The translations under genes and the position numbers were made by a program. Of a stretch of 64,000 bases of DNA, positions 11,314-22,699 are shown in pieces (within the stretch, counting starts at the first letter, position 1; every line of letters begins with the position of its first letter). The DNA is from Isoetes taiwanensis (lineage: Eukaryota; Streptophyta; Lycopodiopsida; Isoetales; Isoetaceae): contig JAJEKV010000028.1 in assembly GCA_021234155.1 (NCBI GenBank), positions 15,503,976 through 15,567,975 of the forward strand, in the 5' to 3' direction. Under the pieces are notes generated by a model. That model was not told the origin of the DNA. It searched no databases and saw nothing but the letters and a program-made list of their open reading frames with translations.

Positions 11314-12250
11314 ATGGTGTATGCATGAGTAATAAGGTTGTTCTTTTTTCCTTTCCTTTCCTTTTTTGGTGTTGTCTCTATTACGTGCTAGGCCTAGATT
11401 AACATGCTTTGTTGCCGCGAAATGTGGTGCAAATCAATGGCTATGGCTATGTCCCCAAATACAATGAGGCACAACTTCTTAAGGCTGTCATACGGCAGCC
11501 CATCATCGTGCACGTGGACGCCACTAATCTCCAATTTTATAGCAGTGTAACTCCTCCTCCTGCTCCCCTTCCCTTCCGCCTCCTCTATGCTACAACCAGC
11601 GCAAGCGATCTGGATCAGTTCAAAGGTTGGGTAAAAAAATATAATAAATCATATTCCAGTCCCGCAGAGTTTGACAAGCGTTTCTCCATCTACAAGCAGA
11701 ACGAAAGCTGATTGCAGACCTAAATCGAAAGGGAAATGGAAGCGTTGTGCTAGGCCTCAATCTGTTTGCAGACCTAACCCAGCAAGAATTTGCTGCCAGG
11801 CATTTGGCAGCTCCAACTAGGCTGGACAAGAGAAGCAGAGGCAATTATACAACTCTCAGTGGTGACAGTGCTAAAGTGCCTAAGTCCGTAGACTAAAGAA
11901 ACCTGGGGGTAGTTGGAGATGTCAAAGATCAAGGCGACTGTGGTAAGCTAGTGCTAGTCTATCAAACAATCAAACTTTAAGCTCGTCCATCAATCATAAA
12001 ATGTTAAGATGCTGTTGTGGTGTGCAGGATCTTGCTGGGCGTTCGCGGTCGTTTCTGCGATGGAGAGTATCAACGCCATGAAGACGAATCAACTTGTTTA
12101 TCTTTCTGAACAAGAGCTTGTAGATTGTGACTCTTCCAGCAATGGCTATAGTGGAGGATTGGCTGCTAATGGCATAAAATTCATTTCGAAATATGGCATA
12201 GACACCGAAGATCACTATCCATATTCGGCTACTCAACAAAACTTAGAATT
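11314..12250 (+). pseudogene. Truncated papain-family cysteine protease, chimeric copy 1
   Basis: Parts in order: an exon end encoding DGVCMSNK, an intron from 11338, and an exon (11418-11942). That exon fuses an internal catalytic-domain piece (INGYGYVPKYNEAQLLKAVI ... LQFYSS) directly to the inhibitor I29 propeptide (DLDQFKGWVKKYNKSYSS, then LNLFADLTQQEF) and the mature N-terminus (SVDW, DVKDQGDCG). A second intron leads to the exon at 12028 with the active-site GSCWAF and [10 protein letters not shown]. The frame dies after YPYSAT. The catalytic His and Asn exons are absent. Breaks: the acceptor before 11418 is CG instead of AG, there is a one-base loss near 11704, and SVDW is followed by TAA (11894-11896). 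The glycine-cysteine pair NGCSGG reads NGYSGG, losing a disulfide cysteine. Confidence 0.85.
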
Positions 12251-12489
12251 ATTCAGATTTAATAGATAACACTTCAAGGACTCCATTATAAGAATATATA
12301 TATACAAGTCTTTGTACTATCAGGGGGTGTAGAAAATTGAATGTACGTACATAGATTTTCCAAGAATCTATTAAGATTATCCAGGATACTATGAGTATTC
12401 CTTAAGATTATACAAACATTCATTCCAAAGCACACCCAATATGAATGATATACCTAGATAGAGTGTATGAAGTCGACTGGTCATTTTTT

Positions 12490-13790
12490 TATTAAATTTC
12501 CATCGAAATTCCCAATTATTCTCTCTTAGATTCCACAAGATTGAATTTCGCAACGTTCCTCTAGATCCCCTTAAGATTCTCTAATATTCCATAAAAGATT
12601 CCCTCAAATTCCCCATATTATATGAAGATTCTCGTAAACTTCTTTGGGGTTCCTCTAGATTCTCCAAGATTCTACTGAGATTTCCCTTAGATTCCTACAC
12701 AATCCTCAAGATTATATGAAGACGCTCATACATTCCTTAGATTATTGCAAGATTCGTCGAGATACCATCAAGATTTCCCTAGAGTCTCAAAGTTTATATG
12801 AAGATTCCCTTAGATTTCCAGAGATTCTATTTAGATTCCTTTAGATTCCCCTAGATTCTATATAGATTCTCATAGATTCCATTAGATCCTATGAAGGTTC
12901 TCCTAGATTCTTCAAGATTGCTTCAAGATTCCCTCAGATTTTCAAAGACTTCATGAAGATTTTCTTAGATTCCCTAAGATTTCCAAAGATTCTTTTGGGA
13001 TTCCCATAGATCTCTTAACATTCTCTAGAGATCCTCCAATATTCCCAAATTTGATCTCAAATTCCTCTAGATTACGTAAGATTCTATGTGGATTCCCATA
13101 GATTCCTTAGATTCTATGAAGATTCACCTAGATTTTCCAAGATTTCATCGAGATTCCCTAGATTCCCCAAGGTTCTATGAAGATTCACCCACATTCATGG
13201 AGATTCTTTTGAGATTCTCATAGATTCCATCAAGATTCTCTAGGATTTTTAAAGATTATCTGAAAATTCCTGCATATTCCCCGAGGTTCCATATAGATTT
13301 TCATAGAGTCCTTTAGATTCTATGAAGATTCCTCTAGATTCTCTAACATCCCAAAAACATTCCCCTAGATTCTTAGAGATTTCATGAAGATTCTCGTAGG
13401 TCTCCCCACATTCTTGAAGATTCCTTGAGATTCCCATAGATTCCCTAAGATTCTCTTGAGATTCCTCTATATTCTCTAAGATCCCATCAAGATTCTCATA
13501 GATTCTCCAAGGTTCTATGAAGATTCCCTTACATTCTTGGAGATTCTTATGGGATTCTCATAGATTTTATCAAGATTCTCTAGGATTTTTAAAGATTCTC
13601 AATATTCCTTTAGATTCTCCGAGGTTCTATGTAGATTTTCATAGATTCTATGAAGATTCTCCAAGATCCCATCAAGATTCCCCTAGATTCTTAGAGATTT
13701 TATGATGATTCTCGTAGATTCCCCCATATCCCTGAATATTCCTTGAGATTCCCATAGATTTCCTTGGGATTAAAAGAAGGGCAGTATGGA
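12490..13790. repeat. Degenerate GATTC-rich satellite, ~1.3 kb
   Basis: The stretch is an irregular array of short units of the type AGATTCCCTTAGATTCTC, with GATTC or GATTT recurring about every 12-17 bases on the plus strand and linkers such as CCTCTA, TATGAA and CATA. Open frames across it (e.g. 13517-13705) are by-products of the repetition. It begins shortly after copy 1 of the protease and ends near 13790. A few stray units reappear near 14310-14360. Confidence 0.85.
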
Positions 13791-13799
13791 TAAAATAAA

Positions 13800-14700
13800 A
13801 AAGCCCTATAGGTTTTCAAATGATCTATAGGATCGCATAAATCCTTTCGCAAAACTGAAAAGAAGAAAGAAATATCCAACAATGCAGCATAATGAAATGC
13901 CTAGCTTAGATTTGAACCAACAGGACAAACTTGTTGCGGCAACAACACCATCTTTAACATCTATCGTGTGTTTTTGAAGGTAAAATTAGATCCAAGTGCT
14001 GAGCATTGACTTGATCGTTAGCTATCACTAACATTCTAGTTCACACCATCGATAACTAGAAAGGTAAAAGAGTGTGACTTCATGCACAGGCTAATGTATG
14101 CATATTGGAACAACCTGTTACTGCTTGTCCAAGTATACGGGAATTTCTTTTATCTGTGTAATTCATTTGTATAGTTCATTTGTTAGGTCTATATCAATGT
14201 CTGTTTGTGATCTTCCATAGAGGCATTCATTAAAATAGAATGAGATTATCTTCATTCCTATTCTCTGCTTTAATTATACTATAGCACTTGCATTTATTAT
14301 CGCTCCATATTCCGTTAGATTCCAGCAATATTATATGTATTTCAAAGATTCCCTTCAATTTGCTCAAAATTCTACGATACTCTATGGAAGTTCTATGGAT
14401 TAGAACCTAGTTCTATGGATTTGAATCAATTGGTATATTAGCCCTCTCTTATTTCTATGAACACGAACAAATTGAAAGAATCAACTAAAATTAATTATAA
14501 AAAATTGGTCTTCATTAAAATAATTCATGTTTCAACATCCTCTATAGCTAGGAGCAGGGAAGATGATAGCCATTAACAAAATAGAACATCACCTTTAGAA
14601 ACTACACCCCATCACAATTAGGTGCAAGATCATAATGATGGAATTGGCAAAGTGGGTTCCTCAAGAATATCTTCGCAAGGATATTTGCAATTTTGTAAAA
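13800..14700. other. No gene recognised
   Basis: AT-rich intergenic DNA with a few GATTC-like satellite remnants around 14310-14400. No supported coding sequence. It may include a decayed 3' end of the YSL pseudogene. Confidence 0.4.
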
Positions 14701-15685
14701 TAAAAATCAAGTAGGAAGGTGGAAACCACCCTTGCGCATAGGACTTGTGATGTTGAAGCCATGCATGAGCGTAAACATAAGCATCAGTTTACAATGCTGA
14801 CAAAAAGAAGCCTAAAACATTACAGATTGAGCTTGCAGATACAATGCTCATCATTACTCCACATGTGGCTAAACCGGCAATCACACCACCATCTTTTCCA
14901 GCCCATGCTGCAAAGACAAATAAACCAACTTTTCCATAAGTAATTGCCAAGCTGCAATCCATAAGACCTGCACCTTACTTATTACAGAACCCAAGTGCAG
15001 GCACCAATAGGTAACAAATCAGAACAAAATACCATCTAACAGGAGGGAATATCGGTGGGATGGATATCATTGATATGATGGATAGGGTAACATATCCAGT
15101 TGCAGCAATCCAGAAGGGAATTCCTTCTTTCATGAATACTTCAGATTGCCTTGACTCATCAACCAAATCAAGTAGCTCTGCAAAATAAAAGCATATGACT
15201 TTCTGAAAGGAAAAAAAGTTTGACAGTTCTTAGTTCTTACCAGTTGGGCAATTAGTAGTCAATGGAAGCTGCTTCTTATTCAATATACATCGCTTTCAAC
15301 AAAAGGAACAGTATTTTGATCAGGTTATAAATACCATCACAATTAAGTTAAATATAAGTTATATACAATCAAAGTCCAATATATAACATATCGCTCAAGC
15401 AAAAACTAGCCCAATGTATATTCAACACATTCAAGCTTAGCCTTGCGCCGTTCTCTTGGTATCAACTCATTTTCAAACACTATTTTTGACCATAAGATGG
15501 ACTGAGACAATGAAACAGTAGTGTGTATCACGCCTCTGGTCAAATTTCCTTCCACCTCTTTCCACTTCTTTTCATGCATATAATATAGAATAACCTAACA
15601 CACCAGTGCCCACTTCAAACGGAGTGGGCTGCGGTTCGAAAACATTGAGTATATGGTATTTGTCAAGCTGGGGCTTCAAATTTTT

Positions 15686-16469
15686 TCAAAATAAGGGCAT
15701 CCGCACTACTTCTGTGCCTTGGAACTTGTACATGCCATCAAAAGTTTGGCCCACTGAACAAGTACATGCAACTGATTCATGCTCAAGCTCAAATGTGTGA
15801 AACTGCGTATTGAAGGTAATAGCTCTACCCATTTGCACTCTCTTCCAACAAGTTTCACCCTTATCAGGATACAACCTCAAGAGCCTGAATTGGTCAGCAT
15901 AATTTTCATATACCTCTAGAGCCTCCCCTATCCTTGTTATAGAAAAAGGAAAATCCCCCCTTGAGCCTGCAGACTTCCCCAATGTCCAAGCTTTGCTTTC
16001 AAAATTGTAAATGGCAACGTAACCATCAACATTGGTAAGCAAAAGTAGTGTCTTCCTGCCAAACCAAAGCGTTGCAATTCCTGCATATTCTGCAAGCACT
16101 TTCAAATGCTCGCACCACCTGTTCTTGAGCGGGTCACATATCACTGCGTACATGATGTCTGTCTCTTTCTTTTTTGAGCACGAGGATCAGAAAACCATTG
16201 CTGCTCTCTACTGTATAGTATCGAATTTGCCTATGCTTTGGGAGCCACAACCATCGCACCTTGTCCTCCTCAACATCATGAAGAAACAACTTTCGCTTTC
16301 CCAAATGAACTTTCATAACTACTTTAGGCTTTGCAAATTTGTATCCATATTCTCGCCATTGCCGGCTCACACAAGCACACCTAGCCACATCTGCTGCTAC
16401 CAATCTTCTGAAAACACCTTCCACCAACTCTTCTGACAGGTCAGAAAAGACTGACCTATTCTTGGACAT
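15686..16469 (-). pseudogene. F-box protein reading frame with one frameshift
   Basis: The frame starts at 16469 (MSKNRS) and has an N-terminal F-box (LSEELVEGVFRRL, then ARCACVSRQWREYG, about residues 9-45), the Skp1-binding module of SCF ubiquitin ligases. The C-terminal part (YAVICDPLKNRWCEHLK, LLLTNVDGYVAIYNFESKAW, then WKRVQMG) resembles F-box associated or kelch-like substrate-binding regions. The two halves are in different frames and overlap at 16134-16153. The shift lies near 16170 in an A-rich run (AAAAAAGAAAG), so a one-base indel or a base-calling error could explain it. It appears intronless and sits on the same strand between YSL exons, so it may be a retrocopy or a later insertion. 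Confidence 0.75.
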
Positions 16470-16479
16470 TGCTAAACCT

Positions 16480-18230
16480 TATAAGCACTAGCCTGCTTTA
16501 ATAAGTTCCGATTCAAAATAGAATAAGAGCACGTCTACATACAGTACATAACAATCAGAAGCTTACATGTACAAAAGCCATAAGCACTGACTGTGTCATA
16601 TCTATAAGTAGTAATAGTTAATAACAAACAGATCTAGAGAGCAAGAGAAAAGGTAACTTAGATGCCGAACTGTCTTGTCTGATATGAAATAATGGACTTG
16701 ACTGTTTAGACTAACAATAATAACTAAGAACAAATTCAAAATTCAAGTTGTACTCTTTATTCCAGGGCAGGCATATCCATGTTTCCAAATGCTGAAATTG
16801 TCACAGTGCGTGATAGGTCTACCCGTGTATGCTCGGCAGGCAAGTACATGGATGAACCACTCAGACTTGGGGGAAAATTGAAGCAGGATGAGTTTCTACA
16901 TGCAACCTGTGCCTCCATTGCAACTCTGCATTATCTATGCAACATTATGCTGGAGATGTGTAGTCAACCAAGGACAACCTTTAAATAGACCTTTAAGCCT
17001 TACTTTGCACAATAAACCCTTAAAAATTCCAAAGTATTTTGTAAGATATTTGACTGATCTAAAGTTATCTAGCTTGCAACGTTAGCAATGCTCAGAGTTA
17101 CCAAACTACATTGCAATCACTTTTGCAGAAGCACATCTACAAACAAATATCTATAAACTGCAAGATTTTGCTCAAAAATGTTAAATTTTCACCAACTATT
17201 TGACAGCACTGACATATGAATCGATGTGGTGGTCTCAACTTTTTAAAATGCTGTTCTACAGAAATGAAATCTGGTATCAGTACCTTTGGTGCCATATAAT
17301 ATGGATTCCAAACCATTTCAGAATGGTTTAGACCTGGCTTCTAGTAAGCAAGAGAATACAGGTACATCTACAACAGAGCTAAAGAAATGAGTTTTGAAGC
17401 TATCTGCTACATGCAAACTATCCAGCGAAAATGGATATTCTGGATATCCTTGAAAAGCTTATGATTAAGATGCTAAAATGAAAATTGCTAAAACATACCA
17501 AAATGGAGCAATGGAAAGGAAATCCATTGAAAAGGAAAGATCCATCTCCATGCCGAAGAGGGCTGCAGCAGAAAGATCCGAATTCTTCAAAACTTGAGCG
17601 ATTTAAGCTGCTGATATCTGTTTGATACAAACAAAATAGGAGCACACATCGCCATTGCAAAACAGGGACACACAAATCCAAACCAACACTGTGTTTTTTT
17701 TACTTTCCCATCAGGAAGAAATCTTCAGCAAACAGGGACAATAATGCCTATAGGATCAATAAAAAAGGAAAACGGTATTTAGATAACGCAACCACAGAAG
17801 GAATGGTGATGAACAGAGAAATTTGGTATGTAGAAGATAGAAACAATACCTTGGAAATCAGATTCAATACCTCAAGAGACGGTGATATCAGCCCAAGGGT
17901 AGCTCCACACCTGCAGCCTTTCACAGTCCCTAAACATCAAAGAAAGGCAGTCAGAATTATTAACATTCTTGGCAAAATCCCAAAAGCAGATTCTCACAAT
18001 TCAAGAAGATGGAAGTGAGACTGCGTATTTTTAAAAACATGGATATTGAGAAGCTAGATTGGGATCCTGGGAAGTGGGATAGGAGCTATGGGCAAACTAG
18101 AGCAAAACAATGATAAAATTTGAAATTTTTAGCTTGAAATCTGCAAAAGTTATGGAGGACTAGCCAGCTTTAATATTAAAAGAGCATGCATTAGCTTATG
18201 CAGGTGCAATAAATTATGTCATGAAAATTT
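16480..18230. other. No further exon recognised between the F-box frame and YSL exon
   Basis: This should contain the missing YSL exons if the gene were contiguous, but I could not find them. A minus-strand frame near 16760-16900 reads SGSSMYLPAEHTRVDLSRTV; its origin is unknown. Short frames at 17418-17681 (minus) and 17803-18018 (plus) have no recognisable domain. Confidence 0.4.
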
Positions 18231-19542
18231 GCACAACCTTATAGCCGTAAAGCCCTTTAAAACCATTCTTTGCTAAACCGTCTTGAAACCAGTCCCCAGC
18301 ACGTTTGCTAATGAGAGGCCACATAATACCCCAAAAGACGATAGCCCAAGAAGGACCGAGCAGTTGACAATATGAGGGCATATCATGCCCACCCCAACAT
18401 ATGTTCTGCTAAAAGTCAAAGTAGAATCTGCCATAAAATACAATCAACAACTCATTGAGACAAAAAAAAAGAAGAGATAAATGAAGTTTGAGAGCACTAA
18501 ATACATACGTATTGGTATAAGCTGTCATGCCTAAAGAAGGGAACTGATCAAATCCACAACTATCACCCGCACCACTAAAGAACCATTTGAAGAACCTCCA
18601 GGAAAAACTAACTCCAAAATACTTGCCAAAAGAAGCTATTTGTTTGCTGGATGAAATTTAAAAAGTCATTTTAAAGCACATAGACAACATGATGCTCTAT
18701 CTTTAAATCGGTCATGATGCAATTAGAACATTACCTTGCCGACACAAGATTGCCGATATCCCCAAAGTGCTCGTCTGTTATTTTTGCACAACTTTAGCAC
18801 AGCCAATTTCTGCCCCTGCTTTACATATCATACAACCACAAAAAATTACACGAAAAATGTTTCTTGAAAGACCCAGAAGCTTGCTGGAAGTTGGAACATC
18901 TTAACACTTGATGAGAGTCAAAGTAGGATGGAAGCTGGTATGCATGTACTATATTTGTTGATAGAAATTTAAGAATATCTGCCTCATCAACATATCATTG
19001 TGGTAACCCTTACCTTCTTAAGTTGTGATGCAAAACAGATATCTTACTGTAAGCGCTGCCCTCCTAAACTAGTACCCCAGTCAACTTCTTCCTGGGAGTT
19101 CACAAGCATTTACTTTATTCCTTCAACTACAAAAACTGTGATCACTGCTATTGTGCCAACTGACCTGTCGATAGTCGATGTAAGCATAAATCACTGCAAG
19201 AACGACCATAGCAACCAGGGCCCAGTACCCCACAATAAAAGAGTTAATTGCTGCACATAAGGAAAAGCCTACTAATGCAAATGACCAGTGGTAGTACATC
19301 CACTTTGGCCGCCAGCTGCAATAAAAACAGAAAGTGGAAATGTATAGGATAAATAAGTCAATGTGCAATAAACTACATCAGTTTAACAGTTAATCTAGTA
19401 GTTTTTACAGGTTCTTGTTGTTCGAAAGCAGAACACATGAAATGTTTTTTCACATGTTTCTAACATTATCATCTCAGCTATAGAAAGAATGAAGCATGAA
19501 AGGTTCAATGCTACATAGCCAGTGAGAAAGCAGATTGAAACA

Positions 19543-22338
19543 TGTTAGAGTATGATGATGACTGTGCATGCTGAGTCATCACTTGTTGCTGACATGGCAC
19601 TCTATATTAGCCATAGTCACGCCTCATTCTTTGGAGTTCACTCTCTAGGAGCTAGTAGGTGCTTACGCTTCGTCCTTGTCTTTCCTTCATCCTTGATGTT
19701 TCCTCAGGGCTATCATGGTATCGAGCCGATCCGAAGGGGAGGTTAACAAGTCGATCACGCGGTTGATCTTCAAAATTCTCAGTGAGTTTTTGACTTGGAA
19801 GTTAAGCTCTCAAAGGCTTGGTCTGATTGGCACACGATGTTCCGAGATCTCTTGATCTGGATGCTCTAGAAATCAGGGTGGATTAGATCGCTGAAACTCG
19901 AGTCAATTTCTTGGCAAGATTCCTTGCAAGATCAATTGGTACAAAAGGACAAAAAGCTCAATGGCGTTCTTTGCATTGTGTGGATTTGGTGCGGATCTAC
20001 ACCACAAGGTTGAAGAAGAATATGAAGGATTTGCTCGGATCTGGTGTTTTTAGCAAGCGGATCTTGCGGATCTGAAGATTAGAACCCTAAAAGGGTCGGA
20101 TTTAAATGCGAAGATATTTTGGAGTCGGATTTGTGCCATATGGCAAATCGACAATAGAATTTGTATAATCGGAGATATATTGCATGGTGGGCGCAATTAT
20201 TTTTGGTTAAGTGGCTTATTCGGGAGAAAAGAAAAAGGTCGTTCTATTTTTGTTGGTCGGATAGGGGCCACACTTGGAGTTCTGTGAGAGGGGCACCGAA
20301 TTTAGAACTTGGAGCTCGATTTGGCTCAATTTGGTTGGATCTGGATTTTGCGGCCTGATTCTTGCCGGATCTCAACTTTGTTGTGCCGGATCTCAAGTTT
20401 GGGGCAACAGATTCTTCCCGGATCTCAAGTTTGGGCTAGGATCTGGGCGTCTATGCTAGCATTTGTGCGATTATTTGCACTACTTGTTATTGATAATCAA
20501 AAGCATATAGATCAATAGTAGGACTGTATCTTTGGGTGGATCTATGGACTTCTCTGAGGCGGATGCCATCGGCATATGATTGGGCTTCATTTGAGTTCTT
20601 AGCACATGAAAATTATTCTAGCTGGAAAATTTTCATGCATAAGCTTCTTTTACTCCTATGGACAGGAACATTTGGATATTGTTCTTGGGAAGCATACACT
20701 GTTAGATCTGAGAAGACAAGGACAATTTTGATGCAGATAGATGAAATTGCTTTGAGTACTATTAAGCTTGGCAATTGATAAAGAAATACATCCTTGGGTA
20801 TTAGATGTGTTCTCTAGTTCTAAGGAACTATGGGATTCATTGGAGTTTAAATTTGAGATAGATGCGCTTATGGCGGACATGAGAGATGATCTTCGAAATT
20901 GTTCAAGAAGGAGTTCTTGGAACGTTGTGCCATGGTGATTACAAGATCAAGAAGAGCATGCCGCATGGATCAAACGAGAGCAGTCCGATATGGTTTTATT
21001 GTCAACGACAATATGAATTTGCTGAAAAGCTATGATGTTTCCCATTTTCACAAGAATTTCAGCTTCTGTGAAGGTAAATATGATGATTATCTTGAGGTTG
21101 CTGATTTATCTTCACTAGTACAAAGCTTCATGTCCATATCGGTATCTTTGCAAAGGTTAGACGGAAAATAAGCCATGGAAACCGGCCGCTTCAGATGCTC
21201 TCACTAGTTTATGTCTCCTAGAAGATCATGTACGGCAAAGGTCAAAATAATTCATATATGGAAACAGTTGCACCCTCTGATTTAGAACAAGACCAAGATG
21301 TTATAGTTGAATCAACAAGATGATTTGCATGTGGCTTGTCTGCATGAGCATAGGGATGAAATATTTGAGCATCTAGTGTATACTGCAGATTTCAAAGATG
21401 AGTTGGTTCTTCAACTTCCTTGGATGGATATATATGAGCAGAATGCTGGTTTTAGTTCCATAATCACCAAGGTTAGTAAACATGAAGTCGATTTTCCACT
21501 TTATATTCATCTACATATTCCATTTGCTTGCACACATGATGGGAAGGTGGAGGATCATTCTAACTTGGATGACTGTTTGGGGTATATTTCTTACCCTGGT
21601 ATTGCAGGATTCACCAATAGGCTAAAGGTAAATTACAGATGCTTGCATGTGAGAAATCAGGTATTAATTATTCTTGATATATGTATTAATTATTCTTGAT
21701 ATATATGACCATACAAGTCACTCTACTGAAAGTCTACCAGAGCAGTTTGGGGTGGATCAATCTGAATCTTCAAACAATAATTCATTGGATTTGTATGATA
21801 CTGATATGATTGGAAGATTGTCAGATGTGATTTGTGAGTTCTACCATAGCACTGAATCAGATTTTTTGAGAAAGGTATATGCACTGCAGAAGATATATAT
21901 TGTTGATATGGGTTATCAGTCCCATGCTGGATCTTATATCAGTAGTATGAATGTCTACATCACAAAGACACGAGAATGGTACAGAGGCAGAAAAATATGG
22001 TTTAAAACCAAGTTTCAGTGGCACCCATGGTTACTTATGTGGTTGAGCTTGCTTTATATGCTGAATTTTAGGACATGTAACATCTCAGGGGGGATGTTAG
22101 TCCTAGGATTTATAGTTTTGTTTTTTTCAGCCATGCACGTCATCATGCACGTCATCAGGGGGGATGTTAGAGTATGATGATGACTGTGCATGCTGAGTCA
22201 TCACTTGTTGCTGACATGGCACTCTATATTAGCCATAGTCACGCCTCATTCTTTGGAGTTCACTCTCTAGGAGCTAGTAGGTGCTTACGCTTCTGTCCTT
22301 GTCTTTCCTTCATCCTTCAGTATTTCCTCAGGCTATCA
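19543..22338 (+). mobile_element. Small LTR retroelement with 173-bp LTRs inside a CCC exon
   Basis: The LTRs are 19543-19715 and 22165-22338; both start TGTTAGAGTATG, end GGCTATCA and differ at a few positions. A perfect 5-bp target duplication, AAACA, lies at 19538-19542 and 22339-22343. The base after the left LTR starts TGGTATCGAGCC, one base short of the initiator-Met tRNA primer site. A polypurine tract (CAGGGGGGA) precedes the right LTR. A decayed Gag-like stretch (ENYSSWKIFMHKLL, then SSSKELWDSLEFKFE) lies near 20600-20870 and resembles copia-type Gag. No protease, integrase or reverse transcriptase was seen, so the element is non-autonomous or deleted. Confidence 0.9.
20899..22177 (+). 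other. Unidentified coding-like frames inside the small LTR element
   Basis: Frames at 20899-21171, 21307-21699 and 21674-22177 (e.g. DFKDELVLQLPWMDIYEQNA, FYHSTESDFLRKVYALQKIY, WYRGRKIWFKTKFQW) have coding-like composition but match no retroelement domain I know. They could be captured host sequence or a very decayed pol remnant. The last ends with a hydrophobic run (HPWLLMWLSLLYMLNF). The segment just before the right LTR contains two polypurine-tract-like sites, near 22088 and 22157. Confidence 0.35.
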
Positions 22339-22699
22339 AAACAAGAGATGCAATCTTGCATAGAATCGTCGTGAAAATTAAGGCTCGACGTGGCTCTCCA
22401 GCTTCCGTTGTTTCTGACAGGAAGTTGAGGAATGATAATATTTTGTCTCCAGCAATCGCCTGCATAAATATTCAATAGCTACAATAAGATGTATATGTGG
22501 TAATAAAAAAAGAAAGAAATTAAATTTATGGGAAATAGAGAGACTAACCTGAAGCAATCTTGGAGACGTGATCAGGCATTGGAGGGCCTCCGAGATCGAA
22601 GTAATCATGACATTAGCAGACTGATGAATATAGCCCAAGTGTGCAAGGCCCACCAATATAAATAAAGCATATCCCGATCCTTGAAAACCAAGAAAATAT

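Larger units (their letters stand above)
14790..18646 (-). pseudogene. Yellow stripe-like (YSL/OPT) transporter pseudogene
   Basis: YSL proteins are oligopeptide-transporter-family membrane proteins that move metal-nicotianamine complexes. Three exons are recognisable. 18509-18646 encodes FGKYFGVSF, then FSGAGDSCGFDQFPSLGM. 18238-18427 encodes [20 protein letters not shown], then GIMWPLISKRAGDW and GLYGYK. 14790-15177 encodes FMKEGIPFW, PPVRWYFVLICYLLVPALGF and [19 protein letters not shown]. The first two join in phase through GTATGT and a TGGCAG acceptor. Breaks: one G is missing after NCSVLLG (frameshift), and GFCN is followed by a TAA at 14975-14977 where the family has FCNAYG. The N-terminal part and the segment between GYK and FMKEG were not found. 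The homology is clear, and a functional product is very unlikely. Confidence 0.85.
19014..22694 (-). pseudogene. Cation-chloride cotransporter (SLC12-type) pseudogene
   Basis: Exons read from high to low coordinate. About 22549-22694 encodes SISEALQCLITSPRLLQ. The next starts at 22459 with AIAGDKILSFLNFLSETTEA and resumes at 19542-19465 after a retroelement. 19315-19165 encodes WRPKWMYYHWSFALVGFSLC, then ALVAMVVLAVIYAYIDYRQ. 19091-19014 encodes VDWGTSLGGQRLQ followed by TAA (19044-19046). The order and spacing match the membrane domain and start of the cytosolic tail of SLC12 cotransporters, which carry Cl- with Na+ or K+. Joining the flanks of the element across one AAACA copy gives an open frame that ends GYVALNLSCF, with a donor nine residues later as expected before WRP. 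The N-terminus and C-terminal tail were not found. The element insertion and the stop make it non-functional. Confidence 0.85.

Noticed and set aside
13517-13705. 62-codon Phe/Asp/Ser-rich protein
   Set aside because: It is a direct translation of the GATTC satellite.
14967-14979. Intron in the YSL exon between GFCN and GAGLMD (GTAAGGTGCAG)
   Set aside because: It would be only 11 bp long; the sequence is in phase without splicing and simply contains a TAA.
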